From Buddleja alternifolia (taxonomy: Eukaryota > Streptophyta > Magnoliopsida > Lamiales > Scrophulariaceae), in NCBI GenBank assembly GCA_019426215.1, contig CM033400.1, positions 17,406,568-17,470,567 of the forward strand: a stretch of 64,000 bases of DNA, written 5' to 3'. Below, piece after piece: positions 1 to 10,435 of the stretch. Numbering within the stretch: position 1 is the first letter of the stretch; every line of letters starts with the position of its first letter. The notes below the pieces were generated by a model, which was not told the DNA's origin, did not search any database, and saw only the letters and a list, made by a program, of their open reading frames with translations. The position numbers and the translations under genes were made by a program.

Positions 1-59
1 TATAAGTAATAGTGTTAATAATAGTTGATATATAATTAAAAGAAAAGTATATATATTCA

Positions 60-262
60 TATATATATATATATGTATCAGCGTGTGTGAGAGTGCATGT
101 GTGACTGTGTGTGTGTTTATGTGTGTGTAATTGTGTGTTTGTGTGTGCGTGTAATAGTGTGTGTGTGTGTGACTGTGTGTGTTTCTGTGTGTGTAATTGT
201 GTGTGCGTGTAACAATGTGTGTGTGCACGCTCAAACTGTGTGTGTGTGTGTGTGCGCGTGGG
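60..262. repeat. AT then TG-rich microsatellite tract
   Basis: An (AT)n run at about 60-74 passes into a degenerate TG/GTGTGT tract broken by TAAT, CATG and ACTG interruptions, ending near 262. The apparent Cys/Val-rich reading frame over it is only the translation of GTGTGT and is not a gene. Confidence 0.95.
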
Positions 263-991
263 AAAGGGGTGTGAGGGGGGGGTTGGGGGAGATTGGGGAA
301 GACGATGAACAGTCCCCCCCTCTTCTTTTTTCTTTTTTTTTCCTTTTTTTTAAATTTAATTTATAAAAAAAATATTAATAAGTAATTTATTTTAAAAATT
401 ATTAAAATACAATCTTATTCTTAGATAATTAGGTCACTCCTACTACAAGTCAATTACCAAATCCAAACCAAAACTATGAAATAAGAAACCCTTGCTTCAA
501 GTCACAATTCACGCGGTCAAATCCACGTTGACCACGCAGTTGACTAGGTCAAACCCGAGTTGACCGTGGTCAAATTGCCTTTGACCGTCCCAAGACCTTT
601 TTTTTCCCCACATAATATACATTAAGAAAACATATGGGTAACATATATGCATTTCTCGATCCACAAATTTAGCAACGAGATAAATTATACACAGCCACAC
701 ACATAAAAAATAAGTAAAACTTTAAAATAATATTTACAAATAACATATATATGTATATAAATATAGATATATATAAATCCACATACTTTTACTATAACTA
801 ATTTGAAAAACAAAATTTGAAAGTTTTACTTTAGAAAACTCCACAAATTTCAATCTATGTTTTTATCAATACTATTTCTCATGATAGAATTACAAACAAA
901 CAAACTTTTTTCTATTTTAAAGTTTAATGGTACACGGTCAAAGATATGACAAAACATTATAAAAAAACATTACAAAAAAAAAAAGACACGG
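263..991. other. AT-rich intergenic sequence, no gene seen
   Basis: Low-complexity T/A-rich DNA with homopolymer runs and short TATA-like stretches. Apart from the W-box cluster at 515-586 I see no coding sequence, RNA gene or transposon end here. Confidence 0.6.
515..586. promoter_or_regulatory. Cluster of seven W-box cores (TTGAC / GTCAA)
   Basis: Seven TTGAC cores fall within 72 bases, alternating between strands: GGTCAA at 515, TTGACC at 528, TTGACT at 540, GGTCAA at 547, TTGACC at 560, GGTCAA at 568 and TTGACC at 581. TTGAC(C/T) is the WRKY transcription-factor W-box. The stretch lies outside any transposon I recognise. Two further GGTCAAAG sites lie near 935 and 991. No adjacent gene is visible in the window, so a promoter role is inference. 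Confidence 0.4.
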
Positions 992-1130
992 TCAAAGAGA
1001 AGAGAAAGAGTGAGGAGTGAGGAGACAGAGAGAAAGAGGAGAGGGGGATAGAGAGAGGAGAGAGAACATTTTTGTATAAAAAATAGAGGAGAGAGAATGA
1101 GATAGGGGACAAAGTGAGAGAAAGATGAAA
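992..1130. repeat. Purine-rich (GA) low-complexity tract
   Basis: The plus strand is almost wholly purine, with GAGAGAG and GAGGAG runs. A polypyrimidine open frame on the opposite strand gives Ser/Leu/Phe-rich peptide typical of CT-rich DNA, not a protein. Confidence 0.8.
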
Positions 1131-1248
1131 AATAATAATTATGTTTTTTTGGATGAAAAAAGTTGTGTATTTTTTATGAAATATTGTGTGAAACAAACAT
1201 TGTTTGGCGGGAATTTTGGACCAAATATGACTTGAAAATATAACCAAA

Positions 1249-2038
1249 CATAGCCTTTGTGTTCCCTCGTTTCAGATGTAAAGCCATCTGGCTGTTGCAT
1301 GTATATCTCTTCCTAAATATCTCCATTGAGGAATGCAGTCTTTACATCCATCTGCCAAATCTCAAAATCGAGAAATGCAGATATAGCAAGCAGAATCCTA
1401 ATGGATTTCAGCATCGTCACTGGCGAGAAAGTTTCCTCATAGTCAATGCCTTGCCTCTGAGTGAATCCTTTTGCCACGAGGCGTACTTTATAGGTTGCCA
1501 CCTCTCCATCAACTCCAAGCTTCCGCTTATAGACCCACTTACAGCTAATGGGTTTCACGCCCTCTGGTGGGTCCACCAAGGTCCATACCTTGTTGGAGTC
1601 CATTTCTGACTTCATGGCTTCTAGCCATTTTTCCGAATCAATGTCAAACATTGCTTCCTTATAACTCTTTGGATCAGAGTCTAAGGGAGGATCATCTGAG
1701 TTCTTTTCTTCCAACAGGTCAAGCCATCTTTCAAGTGCCTTTGGAACTCTTTCAGATCTCCTCAAGGGTTGTGTGTTCTCAGTAGGTGTGTCGGAATTAG
1801 CTTCATTGGTGTCGGGTGGATTATTTTGTACTTCTTGATTCGAATCACTTTGAATCATCTCATCAAGTTCTACAGCCTCGCCTTTCCTATCCAAATGGAA
1901 TCCTTTTGCTAGGAAATTGGCAATTCTTGAAACAATCACTTTTTGTTCCACCGGGTTGTAGAAGTAGTATCCAATAGTTTCCTTTGGATACCCTACAAAA
2001 TAACACAAAGAGGATTTGGGATCCAATTTGTCTCCCAC
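1249..2038 (-). pseudogene. copia integrase tail and N-terminal reverse transcriptase fragment
   Basis: Continues the integrase frame through the CYFVGYPKETIGYYFYNP region, an acidic linker (PPDTNEANSDTPTENTQ) and into RT with KWVYKRKLGVDGEVATYKVR, LVAKGFTQRQGIDYEETFSPV and IWQMDVKTAFLNGDI. A TAG at about 1312 replaces Gln of the GDIQEEIYMQQ motif seen intact in the sister copy. Similarity ends at about 1249, before the YVDD catalytic motif. The fragment is clearly a relic. Confidence 0.88.
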
Positions 2039-2059
2039 TAAATGCTTTACATAAGCGGG

Positions 2060-2990
2060 TCACCCCCATATTCTCAAGTGAGCATATGAGGGTGACTTTC
2101 CACACCAAGTTTCATATGGGGTCTTGGGCGCAGCCTTGGGTGGCGCCCTATTCAACAGATAGGTTGCCGTTTCAAGCGCATAGCCCCACATGGACTTAGG
2201 AACTTCAGTGAAACTCATCATGGATCGAATCATATCCAACAATGTTCGATTCCTTCGCTCGGCTACCCCGTTATGTTGAGGCATGCCTGGAGGAGTCCAC
2301 TGTGAGAGAATTCCATTCAGTTTAAGATAATCAATGAACTCAGAAGACAAGTATTCTCCTCCTCAATCAGATCGAAGAGCTTTAATACTTTTTCTAAGTT
2401 GCTTCTCTACCTCATATCTAAACTCCTTGAATTTCTCAAAGGATTCAGATTTATATTTCATCAGATATACGTAACCATACCGAGAGTGATCGTCGGTAAA
2501 GGTTATGAAGTAGCTAAACCCTCCTCGAGCATTTATGCTCATAGGGCCGCACACATCCGTATGGATCAAATCTAATGGACTTGTGGCTCGTTCCGCTTTA
2601 CCCGAAAATGGCAACTTGGTCGTTTTCCCTTCGAGATACGATTGGCAAGTTGTCAATTCATATCTAAGTTTTACCCGAAAATGGCAACTTGGTCGTTTTC
2701 CCTTTGAGACACGATTGGCAAGTTGTCAATTCATCTAAGTTTTGGAGACCTAAATGAGTTGCCAAACTTCGAATTCTTTCTTTGGAGATATGACCTAGTC
2801 TCTCGTGCCACGTCAGTGCATCTGTTTGATTATCTCGTTTACGTTTATTTCTTTGTTGAATATTGAGATTAGAAATTGTTGGGAAAACGGTATAACCTCC
2901 ATCTTGCAATTTTGATTCCATAATAAGAGACGATTCATAAGATAAAAACAAAGTTTTATTACGAATCTCAAAATAACCCTCTCGATCCAA
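2060..2990 (-). pseudogene. copia GAG-pre-integrase and integrase (interrupted)
   Basis: The order runs from the pre-integrase zinc module (LTWHERLGHISKERI, then CQSCLKGK) to the integrase core. The core shows LIHTDVCGPM (first catalytic Asp), FITFTDDHSRYGYVYLM, and PQHNGVAERRNRTLLDM (catalytic Glu). A 73-bp tandem duplication at 2598-2743 repeats the CQSCLKGK region and breaks the frame. At the RSDRGGEY motif an Arg codon is TGA (RSD-stop-GGEY), as CGA to TGA deamination would give. The protein would insert element cDNA into chromosomes. This copy is inactive. Confidence 0.88.
2598..2743. repeat. 73-bp tandem duplication inside copia integrase
   Basis: The block beginning CCCGAAAATGGCAACTTGG occurs at 2601 and again at 2674, giving two nearly identical 73-bp units. 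73 is not a multiple of three, so the duplication shifts the integrase frame. The sister copies shown in this window lack it. Confidence 0.85.
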
Positions 2991-3087
2991 AATCGGAATC
3001 GAGATAATGTTTCTTATTATTTCAGGAACAAAATAAACAGAATTTAATACTAAATTTCTATCTCCTCCTCACGGCTTTGGCAGCAAC

Positions 3088-4026
3088 CTATGCTCCATTT
3101 CCCATCCGCAGAGTTATGTCTCCTCTACTTAGCTCCTTGATTCTTGTCATCTCCTGCAAGTTATTGCAGATATGAACTCCACATCCAGTGTCTAGAATCC
3201 AAGAAGAATTGTTAACTGAAAAGTTAACTTCAACAAAGAACGTACCTTGAGCCTGTGGCTCTTTGCAGTTCCTTTGCCAGTGCCCAGTCTTCCCACATTT
3301 AAAGCACTTATCCGATTTGGCCTTTTTCACCTTCTTAACACCATCAGTACCTTTCAACTTCTTAGTCTTATTCTTCTTCTTCTTACCCTTCTTAGGTTTG
3401 GAAGATGAATTCATAAGAAGCACCGGCTTGTCCTTTTTGATTGTACTCTCAGCACTTGTCAACATGTTCAACAACTCATTAAATGAGGCATTTAAGTTGT
3501 TCATGTTGAAGTTGATGACGAATTGGTCATAAGACCTTGGGAGAGACTGAAGGACTAGATTGACGCAAAGGTCTCCATCAAGTACCACGTCCAAATCGTT
3601 CATCTTGTGAATCAATTGAATCATCTTAAGGACGTGATCACTGACAGATGCACCTTTGCTCATCCTTGCTCCAAACAGTTACTTCGAGATAGCATACCTC
3701 TCTCTCCTTGTTCTAGTATTGTACAGCTCTTCAAGGCGATTGACAATATCTATGCCAATATCGCATTCTCATGTTGCTTTTGCAACGCATTTGACATTGT
3801 AGTCATGATAAGGCATCTCGCTTGGATATTGTCATCCAACCAAAGCTTAATGTACTCTCTATCCTCATCAGTGCTATCAGGAGTTATTCCCAGCTGTTCA
3901 GCCGTCAGAATGTAGTCCTTCTTTTCATATTGTAGAACAATCTAAAGGTTTCTTAGCCAATCGGGAAAGTTGGGGTCGGTCGGTTTGTTTGTTTCAAGAA
4001 TTGTATTAAGTGGATTTTTAGCCATT
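3088..4026 (-). pseudogene. copia gag and protease (nonsense-disrupted)
   Basis: Gag starts at a Met codon ending at 4026 with MAKNPLNTILETNKPT, followed by the PNFPDWLRNL signature of plant copia Gag. A TAG follows that motif and further stops lie before about 3664. The frame then stays open to 3088. It includes a Lys-rich linker and an intact zinc knuckle CX2CX4HX4C (CFKCGKTGHWQRNC) at 3265-3306, which would bind element RNA. Next comes the aspartic protease active site WILDTGCGVHIC. The family normally makes one Gag-Pol polyprotein that forms cytoplasmic virus-like particles. This copy cannot do so because of its stops. Confidence 0.85.
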
Positions 4027-5673
4027 TCGCGTTAGCTACAAAATGCACGAGGTAGATGATAAATAACGGATTTTCAAATAAAGTTCTTACACAATTTGGT
4101 CTTTAATTGTACAAGTCTCCCACTTTTTCAAATCCCACCACCCTCTTGGTGTGATTAGAAGAATAGTTAATTCTTTAGTGGGCTTGAGATCTATCCAAAC
4201 TTCATCATATGCCCCATTTTCTGAGCTAACATATGACTAGTTCGAATAGTAGCCTTACCGGGCCTTCTATCTTCCTTGATAGTTCTCAAGATCTTTTTCC
4301 TCACCTTTCGTATGTGCCCCATTTTCTGAGCTAACACATGGTAGTCGATGTTAGGCTCAACCCATCAAATATCCCATGGTCAATCATCAGATCCATTACC
4401 CCCATTTTCTGAGCTAAGTAATGAAACCAATGATCCCACAGGGCATCATATGCTTAGTAATGCTCACAACCTTTCTTAGGTTCAACCCACCCCATTTTCT
4501 AAGCAAACGGATTTGAACTTCAACGGCATATCACATGGCAATTACTTATGATGGAAGGAATGGAAATAGAACTCCAATTCTATTCCCACATTAGCCTAAT
4601 ATGTATGTTTCAAGGAGAGAATTACATTGCATACATATAGGTCTCATCAGTATTACAATTATCTTGTTTTGTTATCTATCCTATGCATGCATTTCACAAC
4701 ACATCACATATTGTATCGAAAAGATAGATAAACATCTCATAAAGCGTAAATCGAGGATGAACCACCTCGAGCCCTAACCTACTAACCCACTGAGCCAAAG
4801 TGGGCCAGGACATTCTAGAAAGTAAAAAACAACTAGACTATTACAATGGATTCCACCACAGCATACAAGTCTTCAAGTCTTGGCTTCGTCTTCTCGCTCC
4901 GTCTTCGATTACATAGTCTATTACTAATCTACTTGACAGAAAAATAAAAGCCAAACCGGCTATTTTTACAACTCTAGAATATTACATACAATGAAAACCA
5001 AAAACATAGACTTGGCTCGTGGTTCATCCCCATCACATAAGCATGCCAAGCAACAAACATATATATATGCGATATCCAAAATTTACCCATCCGTCGTCTA
5101 AACAAAATTGCAAATTTCATTGAGATAATATTGATTTCCAATCTCCAAAACCCTTTTCAGAAATTATAAGTTTTAAACAATCAACTGGGGTCAGGTTCTT
5201 GTGTTACCCGACCTTTCGGCATCAAAATTGAGAAGAAAAAAATTTCGATCTGATTCTGCAGACCACGCCTGGGCGTGGTTTCGATCTGATTTTGCTGACC
5301 ATGCCTAGGCGTGGGATACAGCACCTGTTGCTGTACGGGCTTTCTCCCTTTTTCATCCATGAGTGATTTGTTCAAGTATAATCACTCGATGATTGAGCCG
5401 TCGGCCCAATCATCTCGCGACGCCCTACCACCGGTGATTCCAAAATCATCCTTCATCATCCAAATAAATCCACCCACACCCAAGTTTCATTCTTTTCAAT
5501 TGAATTTTTCAAAACCAAAATTGTTTTTCACAAAAAACATTATAACAATCAAATATATCCCAATCGAAAAATCAATTATTCTAAACGACAGACATATTGT
5601 TAACATGAACCAATTTACATACACGTAACTAAACATGCTTAACACATAATATATAGCTAATCGAGCCAACCAT
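4027..5673 (-). other. copia 5' untranslated leader
   Basis: About 1.6 kb between the primer-binding site and the gag start. It has no convincing ORF. Besides the 18-mer repeats it contains an imperfect repeat around 5255-5315 (GACCACGCCTGGGCGTGG and GACCATGCCTAGGCGTGG). Packaging or dimerisation signals are expected here in the family, but I cannot point to one. Confidence 0.6.
4212..4507. repeat. Four dispersed copies of CCCCATTTTCTGAGCTAA in copia leader
   Basis: Exact or near-exact 18-mers lie at 4212-4229, 4317-4334, 4400-4417 and 4490-4507 (the last has TAAGCAAA in place of TGAGCTAA), spaced 83-105 bp. They lie in the untranslated leader between the primer-binding site and gag of the minus-strand copia. 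Confidence 0.85.
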
Positions 5674-5686
5674 GGCTCTGATACCA
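5674..5686 (-). promoter_or_regulatory. Primer-binding site, initiator tRNA-Met type
   Basis: On the minus strand it reads TGGTATCAGAGCC, complementary to the 3' end of plant initiator tRNA-Met, one base after the LTR end (CCCAACA). It fixes the orientation of the left copia copy and the LTR boundary at 5688. Confidence 0.92.
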
Positions 5687-5687
5687 C

Positions 5688-7768
5688 TGTTGGGTTGGGT
5701 TCTATTCTCCGGGTGGTTTGTGGCAGCGGAATTTAAAATTTAAACGTACAACCACCCGAAACAGGAATAATGGTGTGCTCGATTATGCTATAAAGAAGGT
5801 TTTAAGTATTTTTACCTTTTGATTCAATTCTCACAGCAACCAATTTGATCTTTTCAACCCTGTGGTGCAATTCTACACGATTCCTTGGAGAAAATCGCCC
5901 GTCAATTGTATCTCCGGTATCAGTGCTCCAAATGTCACACCTCTAAGATATATCCATACCTCGTTCAAGTCACCACTTACTTCGTTATTGGTGCTAGCCA
6001 ATGAAATAGATCTATGTCTAAAACCTAGGCTTGATTATGTGAATGGATGAAATATGTGAATCGTTAAGTTCAACACATGAACAAAATGATGTCTTGTTGG
6101 AACAAGGGAAGGGGGCGATTTTTGGCTTAAGGATGATAAGAAAATTCTCTCTTAATTTTCAGCTGGGGTTTCCAATTCTCCTCTCTAGAAAACTTAGGTA
6201 TAGAATAGGAGCACTAGAGTCCTTATTCAACTGCAAGACTTGGAGAAGAAGAAAACTCTTTCCTTCTTCACCTAGGTTTCGAATCCCAGCTACCAAGGCC
6301 CCTTAAATTGGGCCATCATCCTTATTTGAAGTCCAAGAATTAATTCTTGACTCCATATTTAATTATGGGCTAAACCCATCAATTAAATATTACCATATAA
6401 TTAAAACCCGTTTAATTATATTCACTTATTCCGATTGACTTATTTATTTAACTTGGACCAAGCCCAACTAAATAAAATACTTGGACTCTACTAGGTCCAT
6501 TAATTTAATTAACTCTTCAAGATTAATTAAAATAGTCGAATTAATTAAATCGCCTCAATTAATTCATATTCCATATTAGGAAAGGACTAGACTTTCCTAA
6601 TTTCCTCAATTTGCTCAAATTGATTAATCACATCACATAAGCAGTGACTCTCACGAGTTAAGTGTGTGACCCCTTAGGCTCGTCTACTATCTAGTAGTAA
6701 GTACACTTTCCCAAAGTGCTAGTGTGTTTTCCTAAAATAGAAAGTACTAGATTAAATCATTCATTTGATTCAATCAAGCCTCGAATTAATCACCATATTA
6801 ATTCTCGGCACTTTCAAATCGTGGTTATTGTCTACCAACGGGCCACGAAGACCTAGACAAAGACGAAGATAAAGATACGCCTTTCGTGATCTTGATCCTT
6901 GTATAAGTAAAATCCCTCCATCTAATCTCCCGATTGAATCTAGAGCAGTGGCTAAGGTCGAAGCTCTATTAATTCAATAACTATGTTTCCCAAATACGGT
7001 GAGATCGACTTTCGACTATCCAAACAAGGAAACCCAACGCCTCTTTAGATATCATACTTCGGCCGAAGATTCCTAAAGTCGATTCACTATGTAAACGTAG
7101 GAGATTGACTTACAAGACTAATGTCAGAGATAGATCCTATCTTGATTCTCACGTGCCTTCATACATAATCAGCCCATGTCTGATTTTGCCCATTTGTGAT
7201 CATCTAAGTAATCATGTAATAAATCAAGACATGTTCGATTGTGTATAAGACATCCAATGGAACCTCAGGTTTTAAGGATTACTCTTATACTACAAGACCA
7301 CTGGAAGTTCCAGATTCGACTGGGATTCCATTTAATGGAACTTCCATGGGGTTGTTCAGTATACCTATTCCCACAGTTGGAACCCTCATATATATGCATA
7401 GGCTTTCATCGTGCCAATATCTATGGAACGAGATACACTCTATCAAGAGTATGCACCATATAAGCAAGTCTTTTGGGTCTCACCGATATCCCTTGATCTG
7501 GACGAGCCCATTCACGACTTGGAACATATGTTTTAAGGATCACAGCCTTGGAGACATATTCCATCATTGCCATTCCCAATGCGCAATGATGTCCCATAGC
7601 TATGTGTGATCCTTTGGGACTTTATTTTTAGTTAAGACAAAGACGCTATATACATGAATAAAGAATGCCAAAAGATTAACTTTATTTATATGAAAAAGAT
7701 CGTTCAGCTAGAGTTATTATTCCATGGAATGGCGCCCTAAATTGGTGCACCTGGCATAAACTCTAACA
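5688..7768 (-). mobile_element. copia LTR shared by two element copies
   Basis: A 2081-bp LTR starts on the minus strand with TGTTAGAGTTTATGCC (right end 7768) and ends CCCAACA (left end 5688). It is bounded on the right by the polypurine tract of one copy and on the left by the primer-binding site of the next. One LTR therefore serves as 3' LTR of the right copy and 5' LTR of the left copy, as in tandem elements produced by LTR-LTR recombination. It should hold U3 promoter, R and U5; I did not assign the TATA box. No protein gene is seen inside. Confidence 0.85.
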
Positions 7769-7779
7769 ATCTCCCACTT
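7769..7779 (-). promoter_or_regulatory. Polypurine tract
   Basis: The minus strand reads AAGTGGGAGAT immediately before the LTR start TGTTAGAG. In copia elements this purine stretch primes plus-strand DNA synthesis. The same motif precedes the LTR at 14383 on the plus strand. Confidence 0.85.
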
Positions 7780-7792
7780 GCCCTAGTGCCAA

Positions 7793-9519
7793 TTGCCCAT
7801 GTACTTGAGGCCCATTCTACCAAGATGTCCTTTAAATACTTTTTTGCTTAAGGGTTAGGTGAGCGGGTCCACCCCATTGTCTGTCGAGTCCACACGTTCC
7901 ACTCAAACATCGCCTCTCCCAATGATCTCCCTGATCAAGTGGTATCGTCTCTGTATGTGCTTGGATTTCTGATGAGACATTGGCTCCTTTGCTTGCGCAA
8001 TAGCCCCGTTGTTGTCACAGTACAAAGGTACTGCGTCTACAACGGATGGAACTACACCCAATTCTTGGATGAAGTTCCTTATTCAAACACCTTCCTTCGC
8101 AGCCTCTGAAGTTGCAATATATTCTGCTTCAGTGGTGGAGTCCGCCACAGTTGCTTGCTTAGAACTTTTCCAACTGACGGCTCCTCCATTGAGCAGATAG
8201 ACAAATCCCGAGACCAACTTCGAGTCGTCCACATCTGTTTGGAAACTCGAATCGGTGTATCCCTCTAACTCTAATTTTCCACGTCTGTATATAAAAAACA
8301 TGTCCTTAGTCTTGTTAAGGTACTTAAGGATTGCTTTCGCTGCATTCCAGTGTTTCTCACCGGAATCAGCCTGATAATGGCTGCGCACACTCAATGCGTA
8401 TGCCACGTCAGGTCTTGTGCATATCATCATTGCGTACATTATGCTACCTATAGCCGAGGCATAAGGTATTTGGGACATTATTACTCTTTCATCTCGAGTC
8501 TTAGGAGACATCGACTTGGAAAGTGTAATCCCATGTCCCATTGGCAAGAATCCTCTCTTGGATTCTTCCATCTTAAATCTCGTAAGTACGCGATCGATAT
8601 ATGCGGATTGGGAGAGTCCCAACAGCCTACTCGATCTCTCTCGGTATATCTTCATACCAAGTACGTAGGATGCCTCTCCCATATCCTTCAATTAAATATG
8701 TTTAGAGAGCCATACTTTAGTCGACTGCATCATTCCAATATCGTTTCCGATCAAAAGAATGTCATCAACGTAAAGTATGAGAAACGTAACCGCGCTCCCA
8801 CTAACCTTCTTGTACACACAAGCCTCTTCAACATTTTGCACATATCCATACTCTTGAGTGACAGTGTCAAATGTTTATTCCAGCTTCGGGAAGCCTGCTT
8901 TAATCCATAAATGGACTTTTGGAGTTTACACACTTTGTGTTCCCTCGTTTCGGATGTAAAGCCATCTGACTGTTGCATGTATATCTCTTCCTGAATATCT
9001 CCATTGAGGAATGCGGTCTTTACATCCATCTGCCAAATCTCAAAATCGAGAAATGCAGATATAGCAAGCAGAATCCTAATGGATTTCAGCATCGCCACTG
9101 GCGAGAAAGTCTCCTCATAGCCAATGCCTTGCCTCTGAGTGAATCCTTTTGCCACAAGGCGTACTTTATTGGTTACCACCTCTCCATCGACTCCAAGCTT
9201 CCGCTTATAGACCCACTTACAGCCAATGGGTTTCACGCCCTCTGGTGGGTCCACCAAGGTCCATACATTGTTGGAGTCCATTTCAGACTTCATGGCTTCT
9301 AGCCATTTTCCCGAATCATTGTCAAACATTGCTTCCTTATAACTCTTTGGATCAGAGTCTAAGGGAGGATCATCTGAGTTCTTTTCTTCCAACCGGCCAA
9401 GCCATCTTTCAGGTGCCTTTGGAACTCTTTCAGATCTCCACAAGGGTTGTGTGTTCTCAGTAGGAGTATCGGAATTAGCTTCATTGGTGTCGGGTGGGTT
9501 ATTTTGTACTTCTTGATTC
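7793..9519 (-). pseudogene. copia reverse transcriptase and RNase H (frameshifted)
   Basis: Starts in the pre-RT acidic linker (NQEVQNNPPDTNEANSDT), then runs through RT: KWVYKRKLGVDGEV, IWQMDVKTAFLNGDI, QEEIYMQQ and IYGLKQASRSWN. A frameshift follows SRSWN. In the shifted frame the catalytic LYVDDILLIGN is intact near 8760-8790. RNase H follows, with GYTDSSFQTD, DSTTEAEYIATSEAAKEG and, after a TGA in place of Trp, LYCDNNGAIAQAKEP and KSKHIQRRYHLIRE. Another stop breaks the DPLTKPL-type tail. All upstream coding (gag, protease, integrase) is absent: at 9519 the sequence jumps into LTR. Confidence 0.88.
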
Positions 9520-9852
9520 ATACACTCTATCGAGAGTATGCACCATATAAGCAAGTCTTTTGGGTCTCACCGATAACCCTTCATCTCGACGAGCCCATTC
9601 ACGACTTGGAACATATGTTTTCAGGATCACAGCCTTGGAGACATATTCCATCATTGTCATTCCCGATGCCCAATGATGTCCCATAGCTATGTGTGATCCT
9701 TCAGCACTTTATTCTTAGTTAAAACAAAGCTATATACATGAATAAATATTGCCAAAAGATTAACTTTATTTATATTAAAAAGATCGTTTAACTAGAGTTA
9801 TTATTACATAGAATGGCGCCCTATATTGGTGCGCCGGGCATAAACTCTAACA
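9520..9852 (-). mobile_element. copia LTR fragment (U3 end)
   Basis: Matches 7433-7768 of the full LTR closely and ends with the LTR start TGTTAGAG at 9852. It is the outer end of the right-hand copy's 5' LTR. A deletion running from inside this LTR to the pre-RT linker removed U5, leader, gag, protease and integrase. Confidence 0.85.
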
Positions 9853-10397
9853 TGGGACAGTGGGGAGACGGAACACAATCGTTTGACATGAGTTCTAAAA
9901 TACACGAGTTATTTTCTTTGTTCTTACAATGTTCGATACTCGATTTTTCGCCCTTCTGATATCTTGATTGATTCATTTACCTGTATATGCTTGTTCTATT
10001 ATAATCTTCTGCTGCAGATTCCACTTCAACGTAAAGGTAAAGCAAACCGTTAGCCTGCCTCACTGAGTCATTCGAACTCACCCCTCCTTCTTTCTTGCTT
10101 TTCAGATAAGCTTAGTATGTCGGATACGAAGGGAGAAATGGGGAGTAAAGAATGCATTGGTTCGTTGCTATAAGAGGTAGTTATGTTTTGGGATGTATCA
10201 TTTGGTATGTATATGTATTGTCTTGGAGACTTTTGCTTGAGAGTTGTCATTGAATTATGTACGACTAATGAAGGAGGTATTGTAGGTTTAGTTGGAATGT
10301 AAAAGTTTAGTTTCAGTAGATGACGTATTGGTATAGTTCTGACTCAAGAAAGGAAAGTCTTCCAAATCGAGCTAGCATCGCGGTGTAGCAGGCCACC
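9853..10397 (+). mobile_element. Gypsy-type LTR fragment, family also at 36143
   Basis: About 545 bp aligns with 36143-36711 (shared GGACAGTGGGGAGACG, CCCTTCTGATATCTT, AGTATGTCGGATACG, TATTGTAGGTTTA). At the second site it ends next to a GGTCAGAGCTT primer-site remnant, so this is the 3' part of a plus-oriented gypsy LTR. It is bounded by copia sequence on both sides and has no coding content. Confidence 0.65.
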
Positions 10398-10435
10398 CTG
10401 GTATGGGCACCACATTTTTGTTATCTCTCTCAAAA

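Larger units (their letters stand above)
1249..5687 (-). mobile_element. Ty1/copia retrotransposon internal region, 3' truncated
   Basis: Reads right to left from the primer-binding site at 5674-5686 through leader, gag, protease, integrase and the first part of reverse transcriptase, then stops abruptly at about 1249 in RT, just after the TSETREHK region. The rest of RT, RNase H and the 3' LTR of this copy are missing. Its 5' LTR is 5688-7768, which is also the 3' LTR of the copy to the right. The retained RT segment (1256-1845) is nearly identical to 8936-9519 in the right-hand copy, so the two are recent relatives. Confidence 0.85.

Noticed and set aside
97..366. Cys/Val-rich ORF over the TG repeat
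   Set aside because: Pure translation of GTGTGT microsatellite; no domain, wrong composition for a gene.
957..1247. 96-codon minus-strand ORF
   Set aside because: Lies over the GA/CT-rich tract and reads Ser/Leu/Phe repeats; compositional artefact.
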